DNA from: W1P20-047 sp051878795 | GTDB lineage: Bacteria > Actinomycetota > Coriobacteriia > Coriobacteriales > Eggerthellaceae | Direction of reading: 5' to 3' | DNA: 36,515 nucleotides | NCBI GenBank assembly: GCA_051878795.1 | Contig: JBJEKU010000097.1 | Coordinates: 1 to 36,515 of the forward strand | Shown here: piece after piece, positions 16,295-23,877 of the stretch | How positions within the stretch are numbered: position 1 is the first letter of the stretch | How the letters are laid out: each line of letters starts with the position of its first letter | The notes under the pieces: generated by a model | The model's input: the letters and a program-made list of their open reading frames with translations, nothing else | What the model was told of the DNA's origin: nothing | The model's database searches: none | Made by a program: the position numbers and the translations under genes

Positions 16295-17101
16295 GAACCC
16301 CATCGAAACCAAGAGGACGAGGAAACCGTCTCGCCAGACTATTCCTATGTCAATGCGACCGCACGCGTAGCGGTGTACGACGACATGAAAATGCCGCCCC
16401 ATATCATCGAAATCAAACCTGCTCCCACCGCGGACTTCATCGAGCATCTCGCTACCTGCATCAACGACGAGAAGATGAAGCTGGGCGGCAAGATCCCCTA
16501 CGGCGCGATCCGCGAGGTTGCGGAGAACTTCATCCATGCCCGTTTCACCGAGGTCGTGGTATCCATCTTAGACGGGGGGAACACCATCCGTTTCTGCGAT
16601 CAGGGCCCCGGCATCGAAAGCAAGGACAAGGCGACGCTCCCGGGCTTCACTTCCGCAAGCGAGAATATGAAGCACTACATCCGCGGGGTAGGGTCCGGTT
16701 TGCCCCTCGTGAAGGAATACCTGGACTTCTCGGGAGGACGCATCTCCATCGAAGACAATATCCGCCAGGGATCGGTCGTCACCATGACACTCAAGCAGGA
16801 AGAACCCGCCGCCAAGCCAGTGCAACCCGCCCAGCCTGCCGTGCCGGAGCCTGCCCCGGCACCCAAGAAACCCGCCGTGCAGGTGCCTCCGCTCAGCGAT
16901 CGAGAAGCAAGCGCCCTGTTCCTGTTCGCCGAAAGAGGGGCCCTTGGCAACAAGGACATCATGGAAGCCCTGGGGATCGCAGGATCGAGCGCGAATTCAA
17001 CCTTGAAGAAGCTCGAACAGAAGGGTTTGATCGAGGTAATCGCCAACAAGAAACGCACCTTGACCGATTTCGGCTACGCGGTATACGAGCAACTCGGCTA
17101 A
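16274..17101 (+). CDS. Stand-alone GHKL ATPase with C-terminal winged helix
   Basis: 275 residues from a GTG (CCAGG about 8 bases ahead). Residues about 45-175 form a histidine-kinase-type ATPase fold: N-box REVAENFIHA with E81, N85 and H88; G1 box DQGPGI (109-114); G2 box GVGSGLPLVKEY (138-149). There is no dimerisation/phosphoacceptor-His domain, sensor or membrane segment. The N-box resembles that of the anti-sigma kinases SpoIIAB/RsbW. A Pro/Ala linker (about 176-206) leads to a winged helix-turn-helix (about 207-275: LSDREASALFLFAERG, NKDIMEALGIAGSSANSTLKKLEQKGLIEVI). The architecture suggests an ATP-controlled DNA-binding protein. It stands directly before dnaA, between two groups of DnaA boxes, and has its own terminator. 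A role in regulating dnaA or the origin is inference from position only. Confidence 0.85.
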   Translation: MSAEHEFEPHRNQEDEETVSPDYSYVNATARVAVYDDMKMPPHIIEIKPAPTADFIEHLATCINDEKMKLGGKIPYGAIREVAENFIHARFTEVVVSILDGGNTIRFCDQGPGIESKDKATLPGFTSASENMKHYIRGVGSGLPLVKEYLDFSGGRISIEDNIRQGSVVTMTLKQEEPAAKPVQPAQPAVPEPAPAPKKPAVQVPPLSDREASALFLFAERGALGNKDIMEALGIAGSSANSTLKKLEQKGLIEVIANKKRTLTDFGYAVYEQLG

Positions 17102-17132
17102 GGACGATGGGATTTTCACCCAATACGGATGC

Positions 17133-17150
17133 ACGGCCCTTCGGGGCCGT
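17133..17150 (+). terminator. Terminator of the ATPase-winged-helix gene
   Basis: Stem ACGGCCC/GGGCCGT closed by a cTTCGg tetraloop, followed by CTCTTTGTT. Confidence 0.8.
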
Positions 17151-17158
17151 CTCTTTGT

Positions 17159-17182
17159 TATAAACTAGTCGAGTTTTCCACA
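17159..17182 (+). promoter_or_regulatory. dnaA -10 box and DnaA box
   Basis: TATAAA (17159-17164) directly behind the terminator is a -10 candidate without a clear -35. Ten bases on, TTTTCCACA (17174-17182) is a perfect DnaA box that would lie at or just after the start of transcription, fitting autorepression. Confidence 0.6.
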
Positions 17183-17210
17183 ATGCTTTTCAACATCACG
17201 GGAGCCAACC

Positions 17211-18713
17211 ATGCAAAACGACGAACTCGAAGCCGTATGGCAGAGCATACAGAACACCGTGAAGACCTACGAGGGGGTAGACCCCATGCAGGCCGGCGCA
17301 TTCCTTCCCATGATGCGGCTCCAGGCGTTCAGCGAGCAGGGGTTCGCGATGTTCACGGCGAACAGCGCATTCATCAAGGGCTGGATCGACACCCACTACC
17401 GCATGCACATAGCCCGGGCCCTCGAAGGTGCCTACGGGGTGCCTTTCGTCGTCCAAGTGGAGGTCGACGAAAGCGAGAAGCCGGCCGCGCCCGCTCCCGC
17501 AGTGCCACCCGCACCGGTTCCCGCACCGTCCGCCCGTGCCCCCGAAACTCAGGAACAGGCAACCGCCCCCGTTGCGGCGGCGGGAACGCAAGAAGGAGAG
17601 AAGCCCACCGCATCTGCGGAGAACCCGGCAACCGAAGCATGCGAACCGCCCGCAGGGAAGTCGAAGCGCCCGGCATCGCTGTTCTCGTTCGAGAACTTCG
17701 TCAAGGGAGCCAGCAACAACATGGCCTATTCCATGGCGCTTGCAGTAGCCGAAACCCCTGGGGATCCCACGCTCAACCCCTTGTTCATCTACGGGAAAAG
17801 CGGCTTGGGGAAAACCCACCTGCTCCGTGCCATCCAAAACTACATCGATACCAACATCCACGGCATGAAAACCGTCTACGTGGACTCCATGGAATTGGTG
17901 AACGATTACACCGATGCAGCAGCATCGGGACGCAACGACGCATTCACCAGCTTCAAGGACCGATACGAAAACGCCGACGTCCTGCTCATCGACGACGTCC
18001 AAGGACTCCAAAACAAAAACGAGACCCTGAATATGGTCTTCCAGATACTTAATAGGATGATCGATTCCGGCAAGCAGGTGGTCCTGGCCGCAGACCGCGC
18101 ACCGAAGAATATCGATATCGAAGAGCGTTACCAAAGCAGATTCAATTCGGGGGGGACATGCAACGTCGCACCACCCGAATTCGAAACGAAACTGGGCATC
18201 ATCAAGAATTTCGTAGCGGAATGCAATCGCGCATCGGGCAACGACATCGAGCTGGGCTGGGATATCCAGGAATACATCGCAAACAATTCCAGCTCGAATA
18301 TCCGCGAACTGAAAAGCGCCATTACCAAGGTGATCTTCCGGATAACCAACGGCGACGCGAACGAGATAAGCGTCCGGGAGGTGGAAGACCTGCTGCAAAA
18401 CCATTTCAGCGGCGGGGCGCTCCATAAGCCGACCGTCGGAGGAATCCAGAAAGTGGTGGAGGAATACTACCGGGTAAGCCACGCCGACCTGGTGGGAAAG
18501 GGAAGGGCGGCGAGCATCGCCTACGCCCGCAAGATCGCGGTCTACCTATGCAGGACCATGATCGACATGCCCTTCGGCGCCATCGGCGAGGAATTCAACA
18601 GGGACCATTCCACCATCATGTACAACGTGAAGACCATAGAGGAGCAGTTGAAAAAGGACCGCGACCTCAACGAAGAGCTCGAGATACTGACATCGAAGAT
18701 CAGGGAGGGGTAG
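17211..18713 (+). CDS. dnaA: Chromosomal replication initiator protein DnaA
   Basis: 500 residues; ATG preceded by GGGAG at 7 bases. DnaA-ATP oligomerises on oriC, melts it and helps load the helicase. Domain I about 1-85; domain II a Pro/Ala-rich linker, about 88-152; AAA+ domain III about 153-400 with Walker A GKSGLGKT (195-202) and Walker B LLIDD (258-262); domain IV about 405-500 with the DNA-contacting GRAASIAYARKIAVYLCR and DHSTIMYNV (465-473, usually DHTTV). The box VII region is unusual: SRF (309-311) with the arginine-finger Arg is kept, but the following WGL of most DnaA proteins is NSGG, and box VI reads LAADRAPKNID. Walker B is followed by DVQGLQNKNETL where most have DIQFLAGKExTQ. 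The gene is intact and in the right place, so these are lineage differences rather than decay. Confidence 0.96.
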   Translation: MQNDELEAVWQSIQNTVKTYEGVDPMQAGAFLPMMRLQAFSEQGFAMFTANSAFIKGWIDTHYRMHIARALEGAYGVPFVVQVEVDESEKPAAPAPAVPPAPVPAPSARAPETQEQATAPVAAAGTQEGEKPTASAENPATEACEPPAGKSKRPASLFSFENFVKGASNNMAYSMALAVAETPGDPTLNPLFIYGKSGLGKTHLLRAIQNYIDTNIHGMKTVYVDSMELVNDYTDAAASGRNDAFTSFKDRYENADVLLIDDVQGLQNKNETLNMVFQILNRMIDSGKQVVLAADRAPKNIDIEERYQSRFNSGGTCNVAPPEFETKLGIIKNFVAECNRASGNDIELGWDIQEYIANNSSSNIRELKSAITKVIFRITNGDANEISVREVEDLLQNHFSGGALHKPTVGGIQKVVEEYYRVSHADLVGKGRAASIAYARKIAVYLCRTMIDMPFGAIGEEFNRDHSTIMYNVKTIEEQLKKDRDLNEELEILTSKIREG

Positions 18714-18932
18714 AAAACCCGCTCAAAAGCAGGGGAGGCATGGTGGAAAACTCGTCCTTTTGTTGGAAAGATAACCGAAGCGATAAACAAGGTGGATTCC
18801 GCACACAGGTTACCAATGTTTTCCACACCGTCAGAAATAAGCTTTGACCTGGTATTTCGATAGTTTTTCCACTAATCCACCGAACTTATTATTGTTATTA
18901 CTTAGAAGTATTAAATAGAAAAGGATTCGGAT
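18714..18932. other. Origin of replication oriC (dnaA-dnaN intergenic)
   Basis: 219 bases with DnaA boxes TTTTCCACC (18742-18750, minus), TTTTCCACA (18819-18827, plus), TTTTCCACT (18865-18873, plus) and a poorer TAATCCACC (18873-18881). An AT-rich tract with TTA triplets (18885-18919) lies between the last box and dnaN, fitting a DNA unwinding element. Gene orientation diverges here. The dnaN promoter must also lie in this stretch, but no clear one is seen. Confidence 0.85.
18886..18903 (+). promoter_or_regulatory. DnaA-trio-like element in the unwinding region
   Basis: Top strand TTA TTA TTG TTA TTA CTT. The lower strand read 3'-5' is AAT AAT AAC AAT AAT GAA; five of six fit the DnaA-trio pattern 3'-[G/A]A[T/A]-5' described in Bacillus. 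It begins four bases after the last DnaA-like box, with the expected polarity. Confidence 0.55.
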
Positions 18933-20054
18933 ATGAAGTTCAGCATCAACCAATCGGAACTGGCATATGCATTGGGGATCGTATCGAAGGGAGCTTCTGC
19001 CCGATCCACCCTTCCAGTCCTTTCGGGTATCCTGATCACCGCTTCAGGAGCCGATGTCGTGCTCGAGGCAACCAACCTGGATCTTTCCATTAGATGCAAG
19101 GTCTCCGCATTGGTGGAGGAAGAGGGTTCCACAGTCGTTCCCTCGAAGCTCATCCTCGATATCGTGAAGAGCCTTCCCGATTCCGCTATCCATATCGAAG
19201 CGAACGACGAACAGGCAACCATCCTCTGCGAAACCTCTTCTTTCAGCATCCGCACCATGCTGGCCGAGGATTTCCCGGGATTCCCCGAAGTATCCCCCGA
19301 AACGAGCGCGCGTATTCCCTTCCCCATCTTCTCCGACATGGCCAAGCGCGTGAGCAAATCAGCTTCAAAGGACGAATCGCGTGCGATCCTGACCGGTGTG
19401 CTCATCGAAGCCCAGGGCGATCTTCTCAGGATGGTTGCGACCGACTCCTATCGGCTCGCCTTCGCCGAAACCCGCCTGGAGAATCCCGGTGGCGAATTCA
19501 AGGCGGTCGTCGCCGGTTCCTTCCTGGCAAACGTTGCCACAATGGGCGCTGGGGAGCAGGATATCGATTTCGAGATAGCGGAAAACCAGGTCATCATCCA
19601 TTGTGGCGATACCACTTTCGTCAACAGGAGGATCGAAGGCAACTTCCCGCCTTACATGCAGCTTTTGCCCGAAGCCTGCAATACCCGCGTTACCTTCGAT
19701 TGCAAGGAGCTTTCCGAGGCCGTTCGCCGCATCTCCCTCATGAACGACAAGACCAATCCCGTCAGATTCGATGTGAACGGCGCCTCGCAGACCACCCAGC
19801 TTTCCGCATCCAGCCAGGATGTGGGTGCGGCAAGCGAGACGCTTGCGAGCGGCATCGACGGAGAGGATGTGGTGATCGGCTTCAATCCCGCATACGTTGT
19901 AGACGGCCTCGCCTGTGCGCCTTCGAACGAGGTTGTGCTGGAATTGCAGAGCTCCGTACGCCCCGGCATCCTGAAGAACCAGGCGTATTACGAGCCCGCA
20001 ACTATCGGCGGCGAGCGCTTCGCCTACGTGATCATGCCCATCAGGCTTTCGTAG
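18933..20054 (+). CDS. dnaN: DNA polymerase III subunit beta (sliding clamp)
   Basis: 373 residues, normal length. It dimerises into a ring around DNA and holds the polymerase and other repair and replication proteins. Three repeated clamp domains are visible: about 1-120 (KFSINQSELAYALGIVSKG, opening as usual), about 128-245 (AKRVSKSASKDESRAILTGVLIEA, TDSYRLAFAE) and about 250-373, ending in the typical YVIMPIRLS. The end PIRL forms part of the partner-binding pocket. AAAAGGA stands 7 bases ahead of ATG 18933. It starts the dnaN-recF-DciA run. Confidence 0.97.
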   Translation: MKFSINQSELAYALGIVSKGASARSTLPVLSGILITASGADVVLEATNLDLSIRCKVSALVEEEGSTVVPSKLILDIVKSLPDSAIHIEANDEQATILCETSSFSIRTMLAEDFPGFPEVSPETSARIPFPIFSDMAKRVSKSASKDESRAILTGVLIEAQGDLLRMVATDSYRLAFAETRLENPGGEFKAVVAGSFLANVATMGAGEQDIDFEIAENQVIIHCGDTTFVNRRIEGNFPPYMQLLPEACNTRVTFDCKELSEAVRRISLMNDKTNPVRFDVNGASQTTQLSASSQDVGAASETLASGIDGEDVVIGFNPAYVVDGLACAPSNEVVLELQSSVRPGILKNQAYYEPATIGGERFAYVIMPIRLS

Positions 20055-20074
20055 GAAGGCTTGTATCGATCGCT

Positions 20075-21268
20075 ATGGAATCTGGTTTCGAAGAGAGCAG
20101 GGCGGATTCGGGCCGTGATTTGAAGGTCGACTCCATCAGCCTTCGCGATTTCCGGAATTTCCGGGAATTCAGCATGCGCGGAATCGGTCCGCTCACCATC
20201 CTGGTGGGACCGAATGCCGTCGGAAAGACCAGCGTCGTCGAGGCTATCCAGATGATGACGGCGCTGCGTTCCTTCCGTACGAATCAGTATTCCCAGATGA
20301 TCAGATGGGGAAGCCCAGCGGCATATGTGGATGCCGGGCTTTCGGGTGCGGGTAGGATGCTGGATATGTCGCTCTCGCTCCGCGAGGGCAAGCGGTGCTA
20401 TTCCCTGAACGGGAAGACGAAGAGAGTCCAGGATCTTAAAGGCCAGCTACCGGCGGTTTCCTTCAGTCCGGATGACCTGAACCTGGTGAAGGGTCCCGAT
20501 TCGAACCGGCGGGAAGCGGTCGATGCCCTGGGTGCCCAGCTTTCGAAGAACTTCTATGCGGTCAAATCCGATTACGCCAAGCTCATCCGCCAGCGCAACC
20601 GCGCCCTTAAGGATGGCGCTCCCGATGCATATATCGAAAGCATCGACGATGTGCTCGTGCTGGTGGCGGCACAGCTCGTTTCCTATAGGATCCATATCAT
20701 CGGGGAGATGCAGCCTGCCTTCGGGGATTACTACCGCGATATCGCAGGCGGCGCGGAAAGCCTGGGCGTGAGATACATTCCCTCATGGTTGCCGGATGCC
20801 GGTGCAGGCAATGTGCTGTCCGATTCGTTCGAATTCGATAAGCAGGAATGCGCCCGTGCTTTGCAGCGTTCGCTTGCCGCCCGCCGCGGGGAGGAGAGAG
20901 CGCGGGGAAAGACCGTGGTCGGGCCCCATGCCGACAAGCTGGCCTTCATGCTCGACGGGCGCGATGCCTTGCATTACTCCAGCCAAGGGCAGCAACGTTC
21001 GATCGTGCTCGCTTTCAAACTCGCTGAGGCCGCGGTTATCGATCGGACCCTCGACCAGCGCCCGGTGCTGCTGCTCGATGATGTGCTGAGCGAACTCGAT
21101 GAGGCGAGGCGCAGGTATTTCATGGGATTCATCTCGAACGACCTGCAGACCTTCATCACAACGACGAATGCGGAGTGCCTGGACTGCGAAGTCCGCGAGC
21201 AGGCGAGGATCGTGGATCTGGAGCAGGAGGGGGTGTGCGAAGATGAAGCTTTCCGCTATCTTCGATGA
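20075..21268 (+). CDS. recF: DNA replication and repair protein RecF
   Basis: 397 residues. An SMC-like ATPase that helps load RecA at single-strand gaps. Seen: LRDFRNFREF near residue 23, P-loop GPNAVGKT (45-52), ABC signature YSSQGQQRS, and Walker B VLLLDDVLSELDEARR. The ATG at 20075 has its best ribosome site (AGGAAGG) about 14 bases away. A TTG at 20120 would give a more typical N-terminus but has no ribosome site; about 15 residues ahead of the fold are thus uncertain. The open frame continues far upstream inside dnaN in another frame and is not coding there. It ends overlapping the next gene by 26 bases. Confidence 0.94.
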   Translation: MESGFEESRADSGRDLKVDSISLRDFRNFREFSMRGIGPLTILVGPNAVGKTSVVEAIQMMTALRSFRTNQYSQMIRWGSPAAYVDAGLSGAGRMLDMSLSLREGKRCYSLNGKTKRVQDLKGQLPAVSFSPDDLNLVKGPDSNRREAVDALGAQLSKNFYAVKSDYAKLIRQRNRALKDGAPDAYIESIDDVLVLVAAQLVSYRIHIIGEMQPAFGDYYRDIAGGAESLGVRYIPSWLPDAGAGNVLSDSFEFDKQECARALQRSLAARRGEERARGKTVVGPHADKLAFMLDGRDALHYSSQGQQRSIVLAFKLAEAAVIDRTLDQRPVLLLDDVLSELDEARRRYFMGFISNDLQTFITTTNAECLDCEVREQARIVDLEQEGVCEDEAFRYLR

Positions 21269-21746
21269 GTCGATCGCCAGGATTCCCGGCGCAGATCTTG
21301 CTCAGCTGAGGAAGGCGCGCAAGGTCGAATCCGTCAGGCGCATGTGGCGCGGCTTGGTGAGCCAGATGTTCCTCGATCACACGAACAGCGTCTTCGTATT
21401 CGATAAGGACGGCAGGCGCGAGATGCATGTCTATGTGGATGACAGCATTTTCGCGGCGGAGCTCAATGCCCAAAGGGAGATTATCAAGTGGCGATGCCTT
21501 GAGGAGTACGGGGAGCCGATCGACGAGTTCTTCATCCATGTTTCCCGCGGGCATTACAAGGACCAGCATCCATTCGCCGGGCCCGCGCAAAGCGACGGAG
21601 CCCCTTCGCCTTGCGAGGCCCTTACCCCCGAGGAAGAGGCGAAAGTAGAGCAGGCGGCATCCGCTATTCCCGACATGCGTTTGAGGGAGGCCTTCAGGGA
21701 AGCGATGATTTCCGATATGCGGTGGAAGAAATCAGAAAAACGTTAA
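21243..21746 (+). CDS. DciA-like protein (DUF721)
   Basis: 167 residues. The DUF721 fold is recognised in VESVRRMWRGLVSQMFLDHTNSVFVF and EMHVYVDDSIFAAELNAQREIIKWRC, which match the family's W-x-x-x-V, H-T, L-x-V-x-V-x-x-S and A-x-E-L pattern. DciA proteins load or operate the replicative helicase DnaB in most bacteria that lack DnaC, and in Actinomycetota this gene stands between recF and gyrB, as here. The C-terminal third, about 105-167, is charged and probably flexible. ATG 21243 lies inside recF; GGAGGGGG is 9 bases ahead. No own promoter is needed. Confidence 0.85.
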   Translation: MKLSAIFDESIARIPGADLAQLRKARKVESVRRMWRGLVSQMFLDHTNSVFVFDKDGRREMHVYVDDSIFAAELNAQREIIKWRCLEEYGEPIDEFFIHVSRGHYKDQHPFAGPAQSDGAPSPCEALTPEEEAKVEQAASAIPDMRLREAFREAMISDMRWKKSEKR

Positions 21747-21834
21747 CTTTCCCATAGAAAACCGTAAGGTAGCCTCAGGGGCGCTCACAGTGGCTTCAAG
21801 CGTGTGAAAAACGCGATTAAGCATCCTATTGTGG

Positions 21835-21870
21835 TATCATAACGAGCCGGCCTGTTTCCGAGACAGGCCG
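21835..21870 (+). promoter_or_regulatory. gyrB promoter and 5' hairpin
   Basis: Extended -10 TGGTATCAT (hexamer 21835-21840). Transcription should start near 21847, exactly where a strong hairpin begins: CGGCCTGT (21848-21855) with ACAGGCCG (21863-21870), extended inward by two more pairs. A 5'-end stem of this kind usually stabilises mRNA. Confidence 0.6.
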
Positions 21871-21899
21871 CACGTTACCGAAGCACTAAGGAGCAAGGC

Positions 21900-23834
21900 G
21901 TGGCAGAAACCAAGCCCAGTCATTATTCTGGCGAGGACATCCAGGTTCTGGAAGGTCTCGAACCGGTTCGCATGCGTCCCGGCATGTACATCGGTTCCAC
22001 CAGCTCCCGCGGCCTCCATCATCTCGTGTACGAGGTTGTCGACAACTCCGTCGACGAGGCGCTTGCGGGTTACTGCAGCGAAATCAAGGTTTGGATCCGC
22101 GAGGATAACTCGATTACCGTTTGGGATAACGGCCGCGGCATCCCTGTCGATAAGCACCCTAAAGAAAAGATCCCTACTCTCGAGGTTGTTCTGACCATCC
22201 TGCATGCGGGAGGAAAGTTCGGTGGCGAGGGATACAAGGTTTCCGGCGGTCTGCATGGCGTCGGCGTGTCTGTCGTGAATGCGCTCTCCACCAAGCTTAC
22301 CGCCCAGGTTTGCCGTGATGGGTCGATCTACGAGATGGAATTCTCCCGTGGAAAGACCGTGAAGAAGCTCACCAAGGTGGGTGAATCGAAGGTTTCGGGA
22401 ACCACTATCTCGTTCTGGCCCGACCCCGAGATCTTCACCGAGACCACGGTATTCGACTATTCCATCTTGGCAACCCGCTTCCGCGAGATGTCCTTCCTCA
22501 ACAAGGGCTTGAAGATCACGTTGTACGACGAGCGCGACCGTGATGAAGAGGGCAATCCCAAATCGGAAACCTTCCAGTATGCGGGCGGTATCGTCGACTT
22601 CGTCAAATACCTCACTGCAGGAAAGGAAATCCTCAACCCCAAGCCCGTGTACTTCGAGGCCGAAAGCGAAGCGGGTACGGTCGAGGTGGCGATGCAGTGG
22701 ACTTCCTCTTATTCCACTAATTCGGTGCTCTCGTTCGCGAATAACATCAATACCATCGAAGGCGGCATGCATCTCGACGGATTCAAGCAGGCCGTGACCA
22801 GGACTATCAACGACTATGCGCGCTCGAAGGGAAAGCTGAAGGAAAAGGACAGCAATCTGACCGGCGATGACTGCCGCGAAGGCTTGGCTGCCATCATCTC
22901 CGTCAAGCTGCACGACCCGCAGTTCGAAGGCCAGACGAAGACCAAGCTGGGCAATTCGGAAATCCGCGGTCTGGTATCGGGTGCGGTAACCCAGGGCTTG
23001 GGCGAATACCTAGAGGAAAACCCCACTCCGGCCGGCCGCATCATCGGCAAGGCCTCCCAGGCGTTGAAGGCACGCGAGGCGGCGCGCCGTGCAAGGGAAA
23101 TGACGCGCCGCAAGGGCGTGCTCGATTCCTTCGCCCTTCCTGGAAAACTTGCGGATTGCAGCAGCAAGAACCCGGCCGAATCCGAGATGTTCATCGTCGA
23201 GGGCGACTCGGCAGGCGGCTCGGCGAAGCAGGCGCGCGACCGAAAGTACCAGGCGATCCTGCCCTTGCGAGGCAAGATCCTGAACGTCGAGCGTGCGGGC
23301 CTTCACCGTTCCCTGTCGAGCGATACCATCAGCTCCCTTATCACGGCGATCGGAACGAATATCGGCGATGATTTCGATGCCGACAAGGCGCGCTACCACC
23401 GCATCATCATCATGACCGATGCGGACGTGGACGGTGCCCATATCCGCATCCTGCTGCTGACCTTCTTCTACCGCTACATGCCGGAATTGATCAATCGCGG
23501 GTATATCTACATTGCCCAGCCCCCGCTCTACGGCGTCAAGCAGGGCAAGAAGATCAAGTACCTCTTCGATGATGCCGCGCTCGCGGAGGAGATGAAGAAC
23601 TACCCCGAAGACAAGAAGCCCACGATCCAGCGTTACAAGGGTTTGGGCGAGATGGATCCCGAGCAGCTCTGGGAAACCACCATGGAGCCATCGGGCCGCA
23701 TCATGCTCCAGGTCAGCATCGAGGATGCCGCCGAAGCCGAGCGCATCGTCACCGATCTGATGGGCGATCAGGTCGAACCGCGCAAGGACTTCATCCAGAA
23801 GCATGCCCGCGACGTCCGCTTCCTGGATATCTAA
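21900..23834 (+). CDS. gyrB: DNA gyrase subunit B
   Basis: 644 residues from GTG 21900 with AAGGAG 6 bases ahead. The ATPase half of gyrase, which introduces negative supercoils. Seen in order: GLEPVRMRPGMYIGS; the GHKL ATP site with EVVDNSVDEALAG, DNGRGIPVD and GGLHGVGVSVVNALS; the TOPRIM domain with EGDSAGGSAKQARDR (about residue 434) and MTDADVDGAHI; and the C-terminal IQRYKGLGEMDPEQLWETTM. No long insert as in some proteobacterial GyrB. It is followed after 43 bases by gyrA. Confidence 0.98.
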   Translation: MAETKPSHYSGEDIQVLEGLEPVRMRPGMYIGSTSSRGLHHLVYEVVDNSVDEALAGYCSEIKVWIREDNSITVWDNGRGIPVDKHPKEKIPTLEVVLTILHAGGKFGGEGYKVSGGLHGVGVSVVNALSTKLTAQVCRDGSIYEMEFSRGKTVKKLTKVGESKVSGTTISFWPDPEIFTETTVFDYSILATRFREMSFLNKGLKITLYDERDRDEEGNPKSETFQYAGGIVDFVKYLTAGKEILNPKPVYFEAESEAGTVEVAMQWTSSYSTNSVLSFANNINTIEGGMHLDGFKQAVTRTINDYARSKGKLKEKDSNLTGDDCREGLAAIISVKLHDPQFEGQTKTKLGNSEIRGLVSGAVTQGLGEYLEENPTPAGRIIGKASQALKAREAARRAREMTRRKGVLDSFALPGKLADCSSKNPAESEMFIVEGDSAGGSAKQARDRKYQAILPLRGKILNVERAGLHRSLSSDTISSLITAIGTNIGDDFDADKARYHRIIIMTDADVDGAHIRILLLTFFYRYMPELINRGYIYIAQPPLYGVKQGKKIKYLFDDAALAEEMKNYPEDKKPTIQRYKGLGEMDPEQLWETTMEPSGRIMLQVSIEDAAEAERIVTDLMGDQVEPRKDFIQKHARDVRFLDI

Positions 23835-23877
23835 GCCGCAAGGCTTATCCGTAAACGTACTGCAGAGGAGATAAGCA

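Noticed and set aside
17196..18482. A 428-codon frame on the minus strand across dnaA
   Set aside because: Shadow of dnaA; no ribosome site, Cys/Gly/Arg-rich composition.
19094..20074. Apparent long N-terminal extension of RecF reading through dnaN
   Set aside because: The extension is a low-complexity Arg-rich frame inside dnaN; RecF similarity begins only after 20075.
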